Below, in pieces: positions 1-12,387 of a stretch of DNA of 64,000 nucleotides. The stretch comes from Apricaphanius iberus. Lineage: Eukaryota; Chordata; Actinopteri; Cyprinodontiformes; Aphaniidae. Numbering within the stretch: the first letter of the stretch is position 1; each line of letters begins with the position of its first letter. The notes under the pieces are model-generated. The model ran no database searches, was not told the origin of the DNA, and saw only the letters and a list, made by a program, of their open reading frames with translations. The DNA lies in contig JAPXFQ010001515.1 in NCBI GenBank assembly GCA_028564705.1, positions 186,001 to 250,000 on the forward strand, in the 5' to 3' direction. A program made the translations under genes and the position numbers.

Positions 1-1366
1 TCTCTTAATCGTTTAATAAAGTCTGACCAACACTGTTGTCTTTTTAAAATATTATTATAGTAATAATTAGGGCTGTGCGATATGACGAAATATATCGTCA
101 GTACGATAGAAAATGTCTATCGTTTTACATGAATCTCTATCGTTTAAGCCACAATAGGGTTTTACGGCAGGAAATTACGTCATGGTTCAGTTTATGGCAT
201 TCCTGTGCTGCAATCCATGAAAAAACAGGGAGGAAGACGGTAACCAACACGTTTCAGACCAGATACCTAAACAAGGTTATCAGACAACCAAAAGTTGGTC
301 TCCCCGCATTTCTCCTCCCGACGCGCAGTTTGAACACAAAAAACACTAAAAGCCGTTTCGTTCGCTAGCAACACATCAGTGGTGTGCTGCAGCGTCTGTA
401 TGTGGAGATTATCAGAGCTTACGCAACGACTCCACGCTGCTTTTACTCATCAGCTCGCTCTGTATTCGTTGTCGTGGTTCTTGAGCAGCTGATAAAATAG
501 GTGTAGTGTTGGGAGTCCGTTGGTCGCACCGGGAGCTGGTAAACTTAACAAACAACTGCTGTCTGATCTGCGTCGGTGTTCTTATATCCAAACGGCATCG
601 ATAACCATAACTTGACTATTTCCCTAATCCTACCATTCGGGAACCAGTGCCTAAACTTAAAGGTTGAATATGGAACAATTTAATAAAAAGCTATATTTAG
701 AAAAAAAAAATACTTCCATGGGAGGTTTACAGGGGTGCGGAATGAAAGTACGCAATTTCCTTACAAAATCATATTTGAGATATAGTAAAATAAAAGAAAA
801 ATTTTGACGGGTACGACGTTGGCGTTCTGTTTACATATACCAGCCAATAGCGGGCGCCATAGCGGGTTGCCTGATAACATAAATAGTCTGTTCGGCACAG
901 CTGGTACTGTGGATAATAATAACCGTAGTTGCCCTAACCGGGTTTGTTCTAGTGTTAGCTAACATAACAAGAAAGTTAAAAGAACATATTTAACTGCTTA
1001 CCTGGCACTCTGATAACTTCCACCAAATAAAGTCTGATTCTTTCCTGAGTCTCCAACTCCCAAGCCTTTCACTTCCATCTAGCCGACTCTGATCACTGGC
1101 AGGGCCGGACAACAAAACCTAATTAACGCCAAACAACAAGCGTGAGTTACGCTGGGCTTCTAATGATGTAAGAGAGTATAATAATTAAACATAAGCCACA
1201 AATTCACCCAACACCAGCTTTTCTGTTTCTTTCCCGGACAAAATAAATATTTCTGTTCTGCTAAAACCTGTACTCAAACTGCTTAAACTGATTTTTAATT
1301 CCATTTCTACTAGTACACTGGTAAATGTGCAGCCCGCACGGCAGATTGATTAAAATGGGTCACACC
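1..1366. other. Intergenic, degraded repeat DNA
   Basis: No gene is supported. Around 70-150 the sequence GGGCTGTGCGATATGACGA is followed by repeated TATCG words. This resembles the terminal inverted repeat of non-autonomous hAT-like elements of fish, but the matching far end was not found. The remainder is AT-rich, with stop codons in all frames. The 97-codon open frame at 75-368 starts inside the terminal-repeat-like sequence and shows no recognisable domain. Confidence 0.5.
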
Positions 1367-3567
1367 ATCCACCTAAATCCTTAGATTAATCCTGTTTTGA
1401 AAAGCCAACAAGTACCAAACTAGTAATAGAACTGACTATATTATCATACAACAAAACAGAGGTACACAGTTGCACTGTAGATGTGTAGGTTTATTCACAG
1501 AAAAACAATTAAAATATGATGAATTAGTCATAGAGTAAAAAAAATGTTTTAGTTTGTAAATATTTATGACGATCTCACCTTTATAAACAAAATAAAGTAA
1601 CAGCATTTCCGCCATTTTTGCTAGTAAGATAAAGGAAATTATGAGTAAAAAAAAAAAAAAGATCAAAACGTTGTCGGCAGGATTCGAACCTGCGCGGGGA
1701 GACCCCAATGGATTTCTAGTCCATCGCCTTAACCACTCGGCCACGACAACACGATGTAATATGAGGTGTGTGACGTGATGTGAACAATAACAGTACCGTT
1801 AGTTCCTATTTCAGCGGAATTTCGGTTGAGTTCTGTTTCTGTTCGGACTGGTGAAGATGGACTCGCAAAGCCGCGGGAAACAGAACAAGACCGAAAGCTG
1901 CACTGTTAAATAAGGAGACAACAGCACCATCTAGTGGCGAAATACACCTGTGCTGTTGCCAGCTGGAAAAGATCTAAGCTCTTAATAAGATTTTTAAAAA
2001 CGGGTAGAATAGTCAAAAACTTTACTCACATAAGAGCAAAATTGTACTTCAAAAATATAATCTCTCAAGCACAGGTAAAAAGCTGCTTCTGGAAATATAT
2101 ATTTTAAAAAACTCAAGTAAATGTAACTGATTCAGTGAAGTTACAACACGCCTTAACATATGAGAATATACAGAAATGTAAATCTGCGGCGCTTTAATTT
2201 GGTCTTTTGGGGAAAAAACTTGAGATATTTGTAGGAGGAATACGTGCAGGCCACCAGATTTATCAATCCTCGCATGTGAATAATTTCCAAATGCTTTTGT
2301 AAACTGCAGCTAAGCGTGGGGAATATAGCAATAACAGGCTAAAATACCTGAGGGATATTCCACGGATCGATATATAGAGGTTCGCTTTAACAAGTCTCAC
2401 GTTCGCCCCACCGACCCAGGGTTCCCCTGGCCGAAAAATACAAAAATTTAAAATGAACAGAAGTCAATTGAGCGATAAAAGTTATCTTGTGGTCCACTTT
2501 GTCTTACGCCATGAATGTATCTCAATTAAAATGATAACTAATGCGTCTTTCGACTGAATTTTGGGATTTAGAATTTATATGAGTTTAAAATTGGCCTTCA
2601 AATCTGGAGTCGAATTTGACGCTAAAGCTAACTAGCTAGCACTTAAAATACTCACCGACACCTTGTGCAGCTTCTCCTTCGCTCTCACTGCCCCACTTTT
2701 CTCCCACAGCATAGCTGCCACTTTCCACAGTGCCAGATTTATACAACTGGTGCTCGCACCCTCTCGATTTGTAGGGGTTTTCTCCAGGGTTCATATAACT
2801 GGGGAGCTGAAAGCTCATCACTGAAACACCAAAGGGGGGTGCTCTTAAAAGTCCAGTTTTAATTTAGTTCAGAAATTCAAATCTGAGATTATCCCTTGTG
2901 TGGTGTTAGTATTTAGCAAGTGTTTTTCCTCAGAAAAAACCACAACTGGAAAATAGACCAAGCAGCAGAAAAACCACCATACAAATGTAAGGTAAATATG
3001 GGTCTGAGGGTTCCGCTAGTTTTCAAATCAACACTATTAAACAATCTTGTGTTAAAATGCTCAAGATATGTTTGCTTCATCCCAATTATAAGTCATATTA
3101 AGAGCAAACATGGTTAATATTTGCCCAAAATTGTTAGATCACAATTATGAATTAATTTGCTGCTCATTTTTGTTATAAAATGTAATAAAAATAGAAAATC
3201 AGTTATAATCAAGTGAGAGGAAAACCCCCGACAGATTTACAAATGTGAAACAGATAATCCTGAAAATGTTGGAAGTTTTCCAGAGACATTGATGCATGGA
3301 AAAGTTTTCGACCAGTTTCTGTAATCCACAGGGATACTGTGCCCCTTTGGACCTGAAAACTCGATCAAAGATAAGAACCAGAATGTAGGGATATGAATCT
3401 ATTTGGTTCATTTGGTCCTCTCTCCAAAAGCACACCTCCTCCCTTCTAGATTCCTGCAATCCAGAACAATTTTCTTGATGGAGTCCTGGATGAAAAGCTC
3501 AAATGAAGACTTGATGTTCGGCACATGAGTAACTGCCAGCTGTGTTGGCCCTGGTTGCATCCTTATT
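1367..3567. repeat. Segmental duplication, copy A
   Basis: This stretch is homologous, in the same orientation, to 4081-5997. Shared landmarks in the same order are ATCCACCTAAAT at the left end, the tRNA-Ser gene, CACCATCTAGTGGCG just upstream of it, GATATTTGTA, the fold-back family segment near 2450-2640, and GATGTTCGGCACATGAGTAA at the right end. The offset between copies is 2746 bp at the tRNA and 2430 bp at the right end, so one copy carries an indel of about 316 bp. Flanks differ by scattered substitutions and small indels, so the duplication is not recent. Confidence 0.8.
1669..1750 (-). tRNA. tRNA-Ser (anticodon AGA), copy 1
   Basis: Read on the minus strand this is an 82-nt type II tRNA. 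The acceptor stem is GTTGTCG paired with CGACAAC. The A box is GTGGCCGAGTGGTTAAGG and the B box is GGTTCGAATCC. The anticodon stem ATGGA/TCCAT encloses the loop CTAGAAA with anticodon AGA (plus-strand TCT at 1715-1717). A long variable arm (GGGGTCTCCCC) is typical of tRNA-Ser. No 3' CCA is encoded, as expected for a nuclear eukaryotic gene. A TTTT Pol III terminator (1665-1668) follows the discriminator G directly. It would decode UCU (and UCC by wobble after inosine modification). It looks functional. Confidence 0.96.
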
Positions 3568-4080
3568 GCATTAGCAACACCATTCAATTTCACCATTTTT
3601 TGACATCTACATGTCGTTCTTTTTTATCTGTCCTTTTTTTGATTTTCCAGTGGACCAGAACACCTTGTATGTAATGTAAATGCGTAGGCGTGGGGTACTG
3701 TATGCAGTCATTGAAATTTTTTCTTTTTATGTTAACAGAAAATGAGCCAAAGCCAAAGAATTTCAGGTTGAAGAAATAATTAATTGTTTCATTTATCTAT
3801 TTGATAAAAGCTGAAAAGGGTTAAAGTCACATATCTTCCAGAAAATACTCGGAAAATTCTGTTACAAAAGTCGTTAGATTACAAATTTAAAGACAGAAAT
3901 TTTGAGATTAGTTTCAGATATTTGTTTAGGAAAGAGTGCAATTCCATGATGAAAGAAAGTAGAACATTTTTGAGAAAAACAAAACAAAAAACTCTTATAA
4001 ATAAAGTCACACATTTTCGATATCTACAATAAGATAGTTCTGACATTGTAAAGTCAAAAAATTGTAAAAAAAAAAACAGC
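3568..4080. other. Spacer between duplicated copies, MITE-like DNA
   Basis: No gene is visible. The sequence contains words such as TTTCAGATATTTGTTTAG, AGTAGAACATTTTTGAGA and CGATATCTACAATAAGATAG. The same words recur, partly inverted, at 6150-6480 and 7420-8000, so this belongs to the same AT-rich fold-back repeat family. Confidence 0.55.
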
Positions 4081-5997
4081 ATCCACCTAAATATTTGGAT
4101 TAATCCTGTTTTAAAAAGCTAACAAGTACCATTCTAGTAATAGATTTGACTATATTATCTTAAAATAAAACAGAGGTACACAGTTGAGCTGTAGATGTGT
4201 AGGTTTATTCACAGAAAGACAGTTAAAATATGATGAATTAGTCATAGAGAGTAAAAAACATTTTTTGTTTAGTTTGTAAATATTTATGATGATCTGATGA
4301 TCTAACACAATTTCCGCCATCTTTTTTATCTGTGATGGCATCTACTCTGTTGTAGTAAGATAAAAGTAATAATTAGTAAAATTATTTTGGTGAAGGAAAA
4401 AAAAAAGATCAAATCGTTGTCGGCAGGATTCGAACCTGCGCGGGGAGACCCCAATGGATTTCTAGTCCATCGCCTTAACCACTCGGCCACGACAACACGA
4501 TGAATAGAAGGTCTATTACGTAATCAATCGTTCGTTCTTATTTCAGATGTGTTTCGGCTCGGTCCGTTAATGTTCGGACCATAGGGTTCGGACTGGTGAA
4601 GATGGACTCACGAAACCGAGGGAAACAGAACAAGACCGAAAGCTGCACTGTTAAATAAGGAGACAACAGCACCATCTAGTGGCGATATACACCTGTGCTG
4701 TTGCCAGCTAGAAAAGATCTAAGCTATCAATAAGATTCTTAAAAACGGGTAGAATAGTCAAAAACTTTACTCACATACGAGCAAAACAGTACTTCAAAAA
4801 TATAATCTCTAAGGCACAGATAAAAAGCTGCTTTAAAAAATATATATATATTTTAAATCCTAAGTAAATGTAACTGATTCAATGAAGTTACCGCACACAT
4901 TAACATATGAGAATACACAGAAATGTGAATCTGCGGCGCTTTAATTTGGTCTTTTGGGGAAAAAACTTGAGATATTTGTAAAACATGATGTAAGAGGAAT
5001 GTGTGCAGACCACCAGATTTATCAATTCTCGCATGTGGATAATTTCCAAATTCCAAAGCTAAGTGTGGGGAATACAGCAATAACAGGCTAAAATACCCGA
5101 GTCTCACGACTCCATGTTTATTCTCTGTTCCACTAACGAAGCTCCGGGGAATTCCATCCGCGCCGACCCATGGTTCCTCTAGCCGAAAAAAGATTAAAAA
5201 ATGAACAGAAGTCAAAAGAGCGATAAAAGTTATTTTGTGGTCCACTTTGTCTTACGCCATGAATATATTTCAATTAAAATAATAACTAATGATCTGCGTC
5301 AAGTGATTTAGGATTTATTTGATTTTAAAATTGACCTTCAACTCTGGAGTCGCATATGACGCTAACGCTAACTAGCTAGCACTTAAAACACTCACGGACA
5401 TCTTGTGTAGCTTCTGCTTCGTGTCGGCTCGGTCTGCAAACCGCGGTGAAGTTGGTTTTAAATTGGAAATTCGACAGGAATTCGTTTCATTAAAGCATAG
5501 ACTCTCTCCAAAGTCTCACCGACAACTGCGCTCATGGAGCGGATACATCGCTGCCGAAGGCTCGCTCCTAAAGGCGGTGGTTTCGGTTAGGGACCGTCGT
5601 TAAATTTCTATACATCGAAGAAAATAAATCAATAGTTCGGTCTATGTGATCTGCTGACAAAGTAACCCGTAAATATTGCTAAGTTGTTGCCCGACACTCG
5701 AAGAACATGACACATGGATTTATTAAAAAATAAAAATGTTATATTTCATATTAATATTTTACTGTTTTTTTGTTCAATAGCTTCCAGGTCATGTCACCAA
5801 GTGACACCAAATCAATCTTAAAATTGATTCTGTAATCCACAGGGATTCTGTGGATTCGCCTTTGGACCTGAAAACTCCATCAAAGATAAGAACCCGAAAG
5901 TAGGGATATGAGTCCTGGATGAAAAGCTCAAATGAAGACTTGATGTTCGGCACATGAGTAACTGCCAGCTGTGTTGGCCCTGGTTGCATCCTTATTC
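4081..5997. repeat. Segmental duplication, copy B
   Basis: This is the second copy of the 1367-3567 segment in direct orientation. It retains the tRNA-Ser gene and the flanking CACCATCTAGTGGCG block, and ends with the same GATGTTCGGCACATGAGTAA block. Relative to copy A it lacks roughly 316 bp between about 2850 and 3280, and it carries its own small insertions. Part of the sequence (about 5150-5420) matches one half of the fold-back MITE that is intact at 49761-50492. Confidence 0.8.
4415..4496 (-). tRNA. tRNA-Ser (anticodon AGA), copy 2
   Basis: The 82-nt body is identical to the copy at 1669-1750, with the same A and B boxes, AGA anticodon (plus-strand TCT at 4461-4463) and long variable arm. 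The immediate 3' sequence differs. After the discriminator G comes ATTTGATC and only then a run of ten T (minus strand, 4397-4406). The proximal TTTT is therefore broken and termination would rely on the distal run, giving a slightly longer trailer. The gene is intact and probably active. Confidence 0.95.
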
Positions 5998-6094
5998 ATA
6001 GGGCTCTCGGAGATTTCAACACTTATTTTTTTTAGCTAAACTGTCTCAATGCTTGAATTTTTTATTTTTTTTTGTTTATTCTGTAATTCACTGC

Positions 6095-8063
6095 TGTCTT
6101 CTACGACGGATTATTAGGGCCTCTGTAAACAAAATAAAAATATTTTGGAGTAAATTTCCACCCAAGAAAACTGAGATTCAGAGTTTAAAGTCACATATTT
6201 TCCAGAAGAAACTCAGAAATTATCTGATGTCAAAAAGTAGCAAACGTACTGTATGGGTAAAAACTCTGAATATCAGAGATTAATTTCAGATACTTTAAGG
6301 GGGGAAAAGCCTAATTTTCTGATGTAGAAAAGTAGAACATTTTTGAGACAAAACAAAATTCTTTATATGATTTAAGGCATACAAATTATTTTTACAATAT
6401 TCTGACTTTACAATGTCAGAACTATCTTATTGTAGATATCGAAAATGTATGACTTTATTTATAAAGTTTTTTGGTTTTGTTTTTGTTTTCTTCCGCCAAA
6501 ATAATTTACTCATAATTTCTTTTATCTTACTACAACAGGTTCGATGCCATCACAGAGAAAAAATATTGCGGAAATGGTATTAGATCATCAGATCATCATA
6601 AATATTTACAAACTAAACAAACATTTTTTTTTTACTCTCTATGACTAATTCATCATATTTTAACTGTTTTTCTGTGAACAAACCTAAATATCTACAGCTC
6701 AACTGTGTACCTCTGTTTTCTTGTATGATAATATAGTCAAATCTATTTCTAGTTTGGTACAAGGCAGAAAATGCTGGACTGCGTGTGGATCCCCTGTTGT
6801 TTTTTGTCTGTTCAGAACCTGTTAAACTACTTATCGTTGTTTTTGACCATTGTGCTATAAATATTTAGTGCATGTGAATTTGGAAGTTGCAGTGCACAAT
6901 GAAAAATATGGCTCCCCCCAAAAGCTTTGGGGTAATTTGAACCCTGTTTTTCTCCATGTTTACTACTCATTCCTTCATCCTGGAGGAAGGAGGCGAGTCA
7001 CGGCCATTTTTCCCCTTCTACTTCTTCAGTTGTAGTCCACAAACCTTCTTGCTGCTTATACTCAAATGACCACTTCTAGCACAGCACCAATGGCTGCCTG
7101 ACTGGGAGCCGTCACGGCTATAATGGCGGTGGCACAGCTTCCGGTTATTTCACTCGACCTGTCTATAAATCTTATCATAATGTGGTACGAGTGTGAGTGT
7201 AGCAACAGTGTCACTTTTTTTTACCATGCATATGTTCCCAGTTTCAAATTCAATTACTATTCAAATGATAAAAATGACCAAAGACGTCAGTTTAACATTT
7301 TCCAGTTGTTGGCATTTTCCCTCCAAGCAGTCTGGTCTTGTAATATTTTAGAAGGACCTTCATCGGCACGTCTCCACACTACCAGAGTGTTAGTGCCATT
7401 GTAAACAAAAGAAAAATATTTTGGAGTAAAAATCCACCCAAAAAACTCTTTCTGAGATTAAAATCACATTTTTCTGAAACAAAAACTCGAAAAGATGTCA
7501 AAAAGTAGCAAAATTACGAGTAAAAACTCGAAATTTCTGAGATTAATTGCACATATTTTCCAGAAAAGTCAGAAATTCTCTGTCTTGCAATTTTCTGATG
7601 TAGAAAAGAAGAAAATTTGCAAGAAAAACTACAAAATTTAGATTCTTAAAGGCAAACATTTTTTTGATATCTAAACTAAGATATTTCTGATATTGTAAAG
7701 TCAGAAAATTGTAAAAGAAAAATATATGCCTTTAATCTGAGAAATTTCGCAGTTTTTTCTTGCAAATTTTCTACTTTTGTACATCAGAGAATTACATGTT
7801 TTTTCCCCTAGAAAATATCTGAAATTAATAATTAAAAGAATTTCTACGTTTTTTGTTGGTAAATATGTGCAATTAATCTCAGAAATTCTGAGTTTTTACT
7901 TGTAATTTTGCTACTTTTTTCACATCAGAGAATTTCCAAGTTTTTTTCTGGAAAATATGTGACTTTAATTTCAGAATTTCTGAGTTTTTTGGGGTGGAAA
8001 TGTACGCAGAACTTTGTTGTGTTGTTTATAATGGCCCTAATACTCCGTCGTACTTCCTAAAGA
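6095..8063. repeat. Large fold-back (inverted-repeat) element cluster
   Basis: The left end reads TACGACGGATTATTAGGGCC and the right end is its near inverse, GGCCCTAATACTCCGTCGTA, giving terminal inverted repeats about 20 bp long. Inside, 7400-7690 and 7700-8050 form a second long imperfect palindrome. The left arm has AAATATTTTGGAGTAAAAAT then CCACCC and repeated TCTGAGATT, and the right arm has TCAGAATTTCTGAG then GGGGTGGAAA. A segment near 6400-6770 is an inverted relative of 3960-4370 without the tRNA. The open frames here (for example 7123-7404) are repeat-derived. Confidence 0.65.
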
Positions 8064-9495
8064 TTTGAAGAGGTTTTTATCGCAGGCTTTAGCTTTCTTA
8101 AAATCTAAATAAATAAATAAATAACAGTAGAGCTATACATACAGTTAAAAAAAGATATTTACATATACTGTTGAAAAATACCTTTTTTTCATCAGTGAGT
8201 TTTAATCGGAATAAACTTTTACTTCTTTAGGTCACTTATAATGACAAATTCTTTCTATTTCTTTAATGCCAGAAAAGTTGTAAATTTTTTCATTGATTTC
8301 TTTACGGTTCATTCTATCTGGTTCATTCACAATGCTTGAGATAAACGGATGTATTTAAAGGCAGCACCTTGCTTTCTTCTGCAAATTGGACTAATCAGAA
8401 GAAACCAGCCATATTGGCCCTCTAAAAGTCTGGTTCATCCATGAGAACAGTTTTCTGATACTTAAAAGGCTAGGAACTAGGAAAAAATGTAAAAAAATTA
8501 TGTTGAAGGTTTTGATTAAAGCTGATAGGAATGGATTTATCCTCAGTAAAATAATGTATTATAGTTTCCAACTGTGCTTTGAGACAGAATTCACTTTTTG
8601 GAGACATATCTTGTTGTTAGCTGGAAGTAAAATCAAAGTATTTGGTAATATTATCCAAGGTAGTCTCATATTTGGTGGGCATTGTGCTGCAAAATAGTGC
8701 AGAAAGGAAAGTGACACTTAAATTTATTTGTACTTGTCAATTTTTAAAATGACATATTAAATAATATTTTTTTGTTCATTTAAATTAAATTCTAACTGAA
8801 CAGAGAACTACAAAGAAAAAATATTGTTCACCTACTGTACCCTAAACGCACAGCTTCCTCCTGCTCCACAGATGCACACCCACTTGTGCGTATTTAAATA
8901 CCTGGATTGCTGCAGAGGATTTTCGATTTTTGGACATATGACTTCTCATTGGGGTTAAGATGTTTTTCTGGAGGCTGAATCCGCGCTCCGCTGCCACAGT
9001 GGAGACTGGAATTAAGCTTTACTTCACCCAAAGTTTGGAAATCAAGGAACATTTAGCCAAATGAAGTAATCAGAAGTCTCAAAGATTCTCTAATCGAACC
9101 ATTTTCTGACCAATCGCTTCAGTGGAAGGACATCCCGCATCATGACTACAAAGCCTCAGTATCTCAGCTCTCCATTAGCGAGGGGATGCTCAGAAACGCT
9201 AATGGAAATCCTTTTAGTTTTGGGATTGATTTAGTTGACTATATTCTGTTGATACGAGTTTGAAGTTGTGAACAAATTGGTCACAAAGTGGTAAAAGGAC
9301 AACAACGAGACCGTTATGAAGGCGGCATCACAAATCAGAAGATGTGTTCGAGGAAGGCGGACAACCTTACTCTGGTAGACCTGTTCTGTCAGGATGAACG
9401 GACAAGAAAAATCCAGTAAAAAACACTTGAGAGGTTGTGGAAGGAAACCCAACTTATTGGAACAAACTCAATCCATATGAAAGAGAATTGTCCTT
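8064..9495. other. Intergenic, no recognised feature
   Basis: AT-rich unique-looking DNA with no open frame of recognisable domain content, no tRNA and no identified repeat ends. Confidence 0.4.
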
Positions 9496-9710
9496 CACTG
9501 CAAAAAAAAAAAAGAAGATTTTCAAGAAAGTAAAAAAACCTTTGTTTATGGACAATGATTCTTATTTTTTAAATATATCGTCTTATTTCAATACTTATTT
9601 TCAAGAAATGTTCACTTGTTTTATAGGCAGATTTTTTTTATCTTATTACAAGCAAAAAGACAGTGCATTAACCTTATTGTTTGTTTCTAGAGTAGCCCTT
9701 TTTTTCAGTG
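9496..9710. mobile_element. Short MITE with CACTG/CAGTG ends
   Basis: A 215-bp segment begins CACTGCAAAAAA and ends TTTTTTTCAGTG, giving an imperfect terminal inverted repeat. The interior carries phrases such as CTTATTTCAATACTTATTTT, seen in abundant short non-autonomous DNA transposons of fish. A related end (CACTGCAAAAACTGCCC) occurs at about 60485. No exact target duplication was found. Confidence 0.6.
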
Positions 9711-9914
9711 TAAATACCAAGAAAATTCATGCAAACTTCTGAATTACAAGGAAATAACAAAATATGCTATATAGAAAATTGAACAAATTTTAGTAATCAT
9801 AGCTAAAATGATAAAAAATCCCCCCAAATTGTATTGTGTCTTGTACAGTCACCATTAATAGACTGAGGTACATATCATGGCTCAGAGACAGAACAGACGG
9901 AGACGGCGTTTAAC

Positions 9915-10592
9915 ATTTCGTGATATAAATTATTTATTTACATTTACAGAAAAAACGGACCCCATCAAGACAATGTCGTAATAACTATTGGAAATAGAAC
10001 TCAACATAGAGTAGCTGACGTCATCGTCACAACCGAACAGAGAGCTCTATAATAACGTTGTGCCCTCTGTCAAAGGTCTCCTATAACACAAGGTGCAAGG
10101 CATCACGTGTAGCCCCGAAAACCCCCGCCCACCCACCCAAACTGAACACACACTGTGATTATTAAAGCACGGTACCCTGCTTTGCACTAACCCCGATTTG
10201 CTCTTGCCCCTCGTCTACAAAGAACAGACGCCGGCTAGTCGGCCTCTACCAAAGCGCACACATCTAATAAGACACTCACACACATTCAGTGTCCTCGACG
10301 CCTCCTCCCCCCCCTCTCCTCCCTCAGTTTTTCAGGAAACAAAAACAAAAGTAATCCTTCGGGAAAAGGAGACGCACGTTCGGCGGCGGCGGCGTTCAGT
10401 GATGAGAACATCGTCCCAACGTTCAAGTCTGACACAGCCTGCCGCTTACGCCGGCTTTGACTTTGTGATGCCGCTGCCCCCTGCGGTTGTCAGTACATGG
10501 GAGAGGGGGAGTCGAGCGAAGGGAGGCGGACGCTAACTGTCGGGGTTTGGCCTACGAGGGGAAACATCTAACGCCGTCTGGCGAGTCTGGGC
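9915..10592 (-). other. tmeff2: tmeff2 3' untranslated region
   Basis: This lies directly downstream (minus strand) of the tmeff2 stop codon at 10593-10595 and runs to the polyadenylation signal at 9933-9938. It is clearly more GC- and CpG-rich than the surrounding DNA, with a short GGC run at about 10380-10395 and poly-C stretches near 10300. The cleavage position is inferred from the signal. The antisense open frame at 10198-10536 is compositional and is not a gene. Confidence 0.7.
9933..9938 (-). promoter_or_regulatory. Polyadenylation signal AATAAA (tmeff2)
   Basis: Plus-strand TTTATT is AATAAA on the minus strand, inside TAAATAAATAA. It is the first canonical signal after the tmeff2 stop codon, about 655 bp downstream. 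Confidence 0.65.
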
Positions 10593-10689
10593 TCAGATGA
10601 GACGAGTGGAGGCGCGCATGGTGTTCTCAGTACTGAAGTGGACGTTGTTCTGCTTCTGCCGGTTGATCCTATTGGTCCGTGGGCACTTC
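10593..10689 (-). CDS. tmeff2: tmeff2 last coding exon (cytoplasmic tail)
   Basis: The exon follows an acceptor with a good pyrimidine tract (CTCCTCCCTCTGCAG). Its first base completes the Arg codon split from the previous exon. It encodes KCPRTNRINRQKQ, then NNVHFSTENT and MRASTRLI, then TGA. The basic juxtamembrane KCPR..R..RQKQ segment and the C-terminal ASTRLI are hallmarks of the short cytoplasmic tail of tomoregulins, and fit TMEFF2 best. The exon contributes 31 residues after the split codon. The basic membrane-proximal motif is a stop-transfer signal and a reported G-protein-activating segment in this family. Tail length agrees with the vertebrate protein. Confidence 0.95.
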
Positions 10690-12387
10690 CTGCAGAGGGA
10701 GGAGAGGATACAAGCAGAGACATTAATGACTGAGTGGTGGGGGATGTCAAACTGGAAGGTCCTACGGAAGGGATTTTGTCTGTGTCATTTGTTGGACCAT
10801 GTTGTATGGTTCAGCAGACACTGGCAAATCAAACACCCCTTCTACCAGGCAGCAGAAGACTAATGAATCCCCAACAAGGGTAACCTTGTTCTGCAAGGTG
10901 GATTCTCGCGAGATTTGGAGTTTTCCAAACTCAGGAGAATCCATCTTGGACCGGTCCAACCTAAATCGTCCGAACTCCAACCCATATTTCGCCGGACCAA
11001 GCGTTTGTCAGCATTGTGCTTCAGGGCGGGAGTTCAGTTGTGACGATACTATCAACTGCCCAAGTAAGTGAAACAAACATGGCCGCGGCGGTTGACGCTC
11101 TTGTAGAAGTGGCTATTGAATCAGTTGAATAGGAACTGGATACTATTGTTAAATTAGCAAAGGGACGCACATTGTGAAAAGTGAAACACGTCAAACAAAC
11201 ATGGCAGCGCAGGGTAACGATCGCTTAGAAGCCAGTGCCGGGCGGGCGCTACCGTCCTCCAATTAGCTTGAAATGTTCTAGAGGATGGCGCTCTGCCAGA
11301 TCGAAATGTGTTGGGTTGACACAGGGCGGGGCTACACATGGATCTGGCTGATGCTAGGTTACGAGAAGGGGGGAGTTAATTGAAATGTGTGGGTGGATTG
11401 AGAGGCAAAGACAAAGCTACGCAATATTCAGGATCGATTTCAGAGCTGTTGTGGTGAATAGCTTTCTGTAGCCAACTGGTCCCAAATCTCTAAATGGTGG
11501 CTATGGTTTTGTAAGATATGCCTGGGGGTATAGAGTTTGGCCAAATCGAGTTTGTGAGCCAGTTTTGACTTTTCATCAGTTTTATTGCTCTTGTAGGGAT
11601 CAAACACAACACCACTATTAGGGATGTAACGGTAAACCAAAAAAAAATCCCGGTTTCGGGCAAGGAGAAAAAAGCTTTTGGGTAATAATGTAAATCAGTT
11701 TTGTATAGAATAAAGAATTATACGATTAAATATAAAAAAATATACAACAGTTTTAATATTTTCTTTGTATTAAACTGGAACATCAATACTTTCCTTTCTG
11801 GGGAAGTCAAGACAACCTAAGATATGAAATGAATATGTTAGACCGCTCTACTGTCTGTTTTAGAGGTAACAAGTTAATCGCGGGTTAAGCTTTTACCTAA
11901 ACCAGCTGACAGGATGTTGCATCAGGTGTACAGGCGAGGTGGGAGGGGTTACAGCCCACTGCTAGTTTAATCACCCCTGCAGAGGAGTTTCTTTCCGTTT
12001 TATGTGTTTTATTCTGATTTTATCTGTATAAATGATAGAAAAGATAATATAAAATCAGTAACTTTATTTTAGTATTTATGTGTGATACTATGGTGGGGGC
12101 GGTCCTCCTTCCAATCAGCTTCCAGCTGCTGTGGCAAAACAATGCAAACCTCACTGAGTAATTCAGGAACATTGTTACACATTATTACTGACAGATGTCA
12201 AGTCTGCTTATACGTTATTAGTACGTCAAGAGAATGGCACCAACAGGGGCAGCTACAAGGTGTCCTTCGTCTGTGGTAACATCTGTGGTAGCTAATAGCA
12301 ACCGTTGCTAATGGAAGTTAGTAGCCAGTTAACTAGTTTAATAAAGGTTCAATCGATAGAAAAGATCAGTCTGGTAGCAGAGATTTA

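Noticed and set aside
1436..1744. 102-codon minus-strand frame (begins MAEWLRRW)
   Set aside because: Its first third is simply the tRNA-Ser gene read as protein; the rest is AT-rich repeat DNA.
10198..10536. 112-codon plus-strand frame
   Set aside because: It is antisense to the GC-rich tmeff2 3' UTR, has no domain, and is explained by composition.
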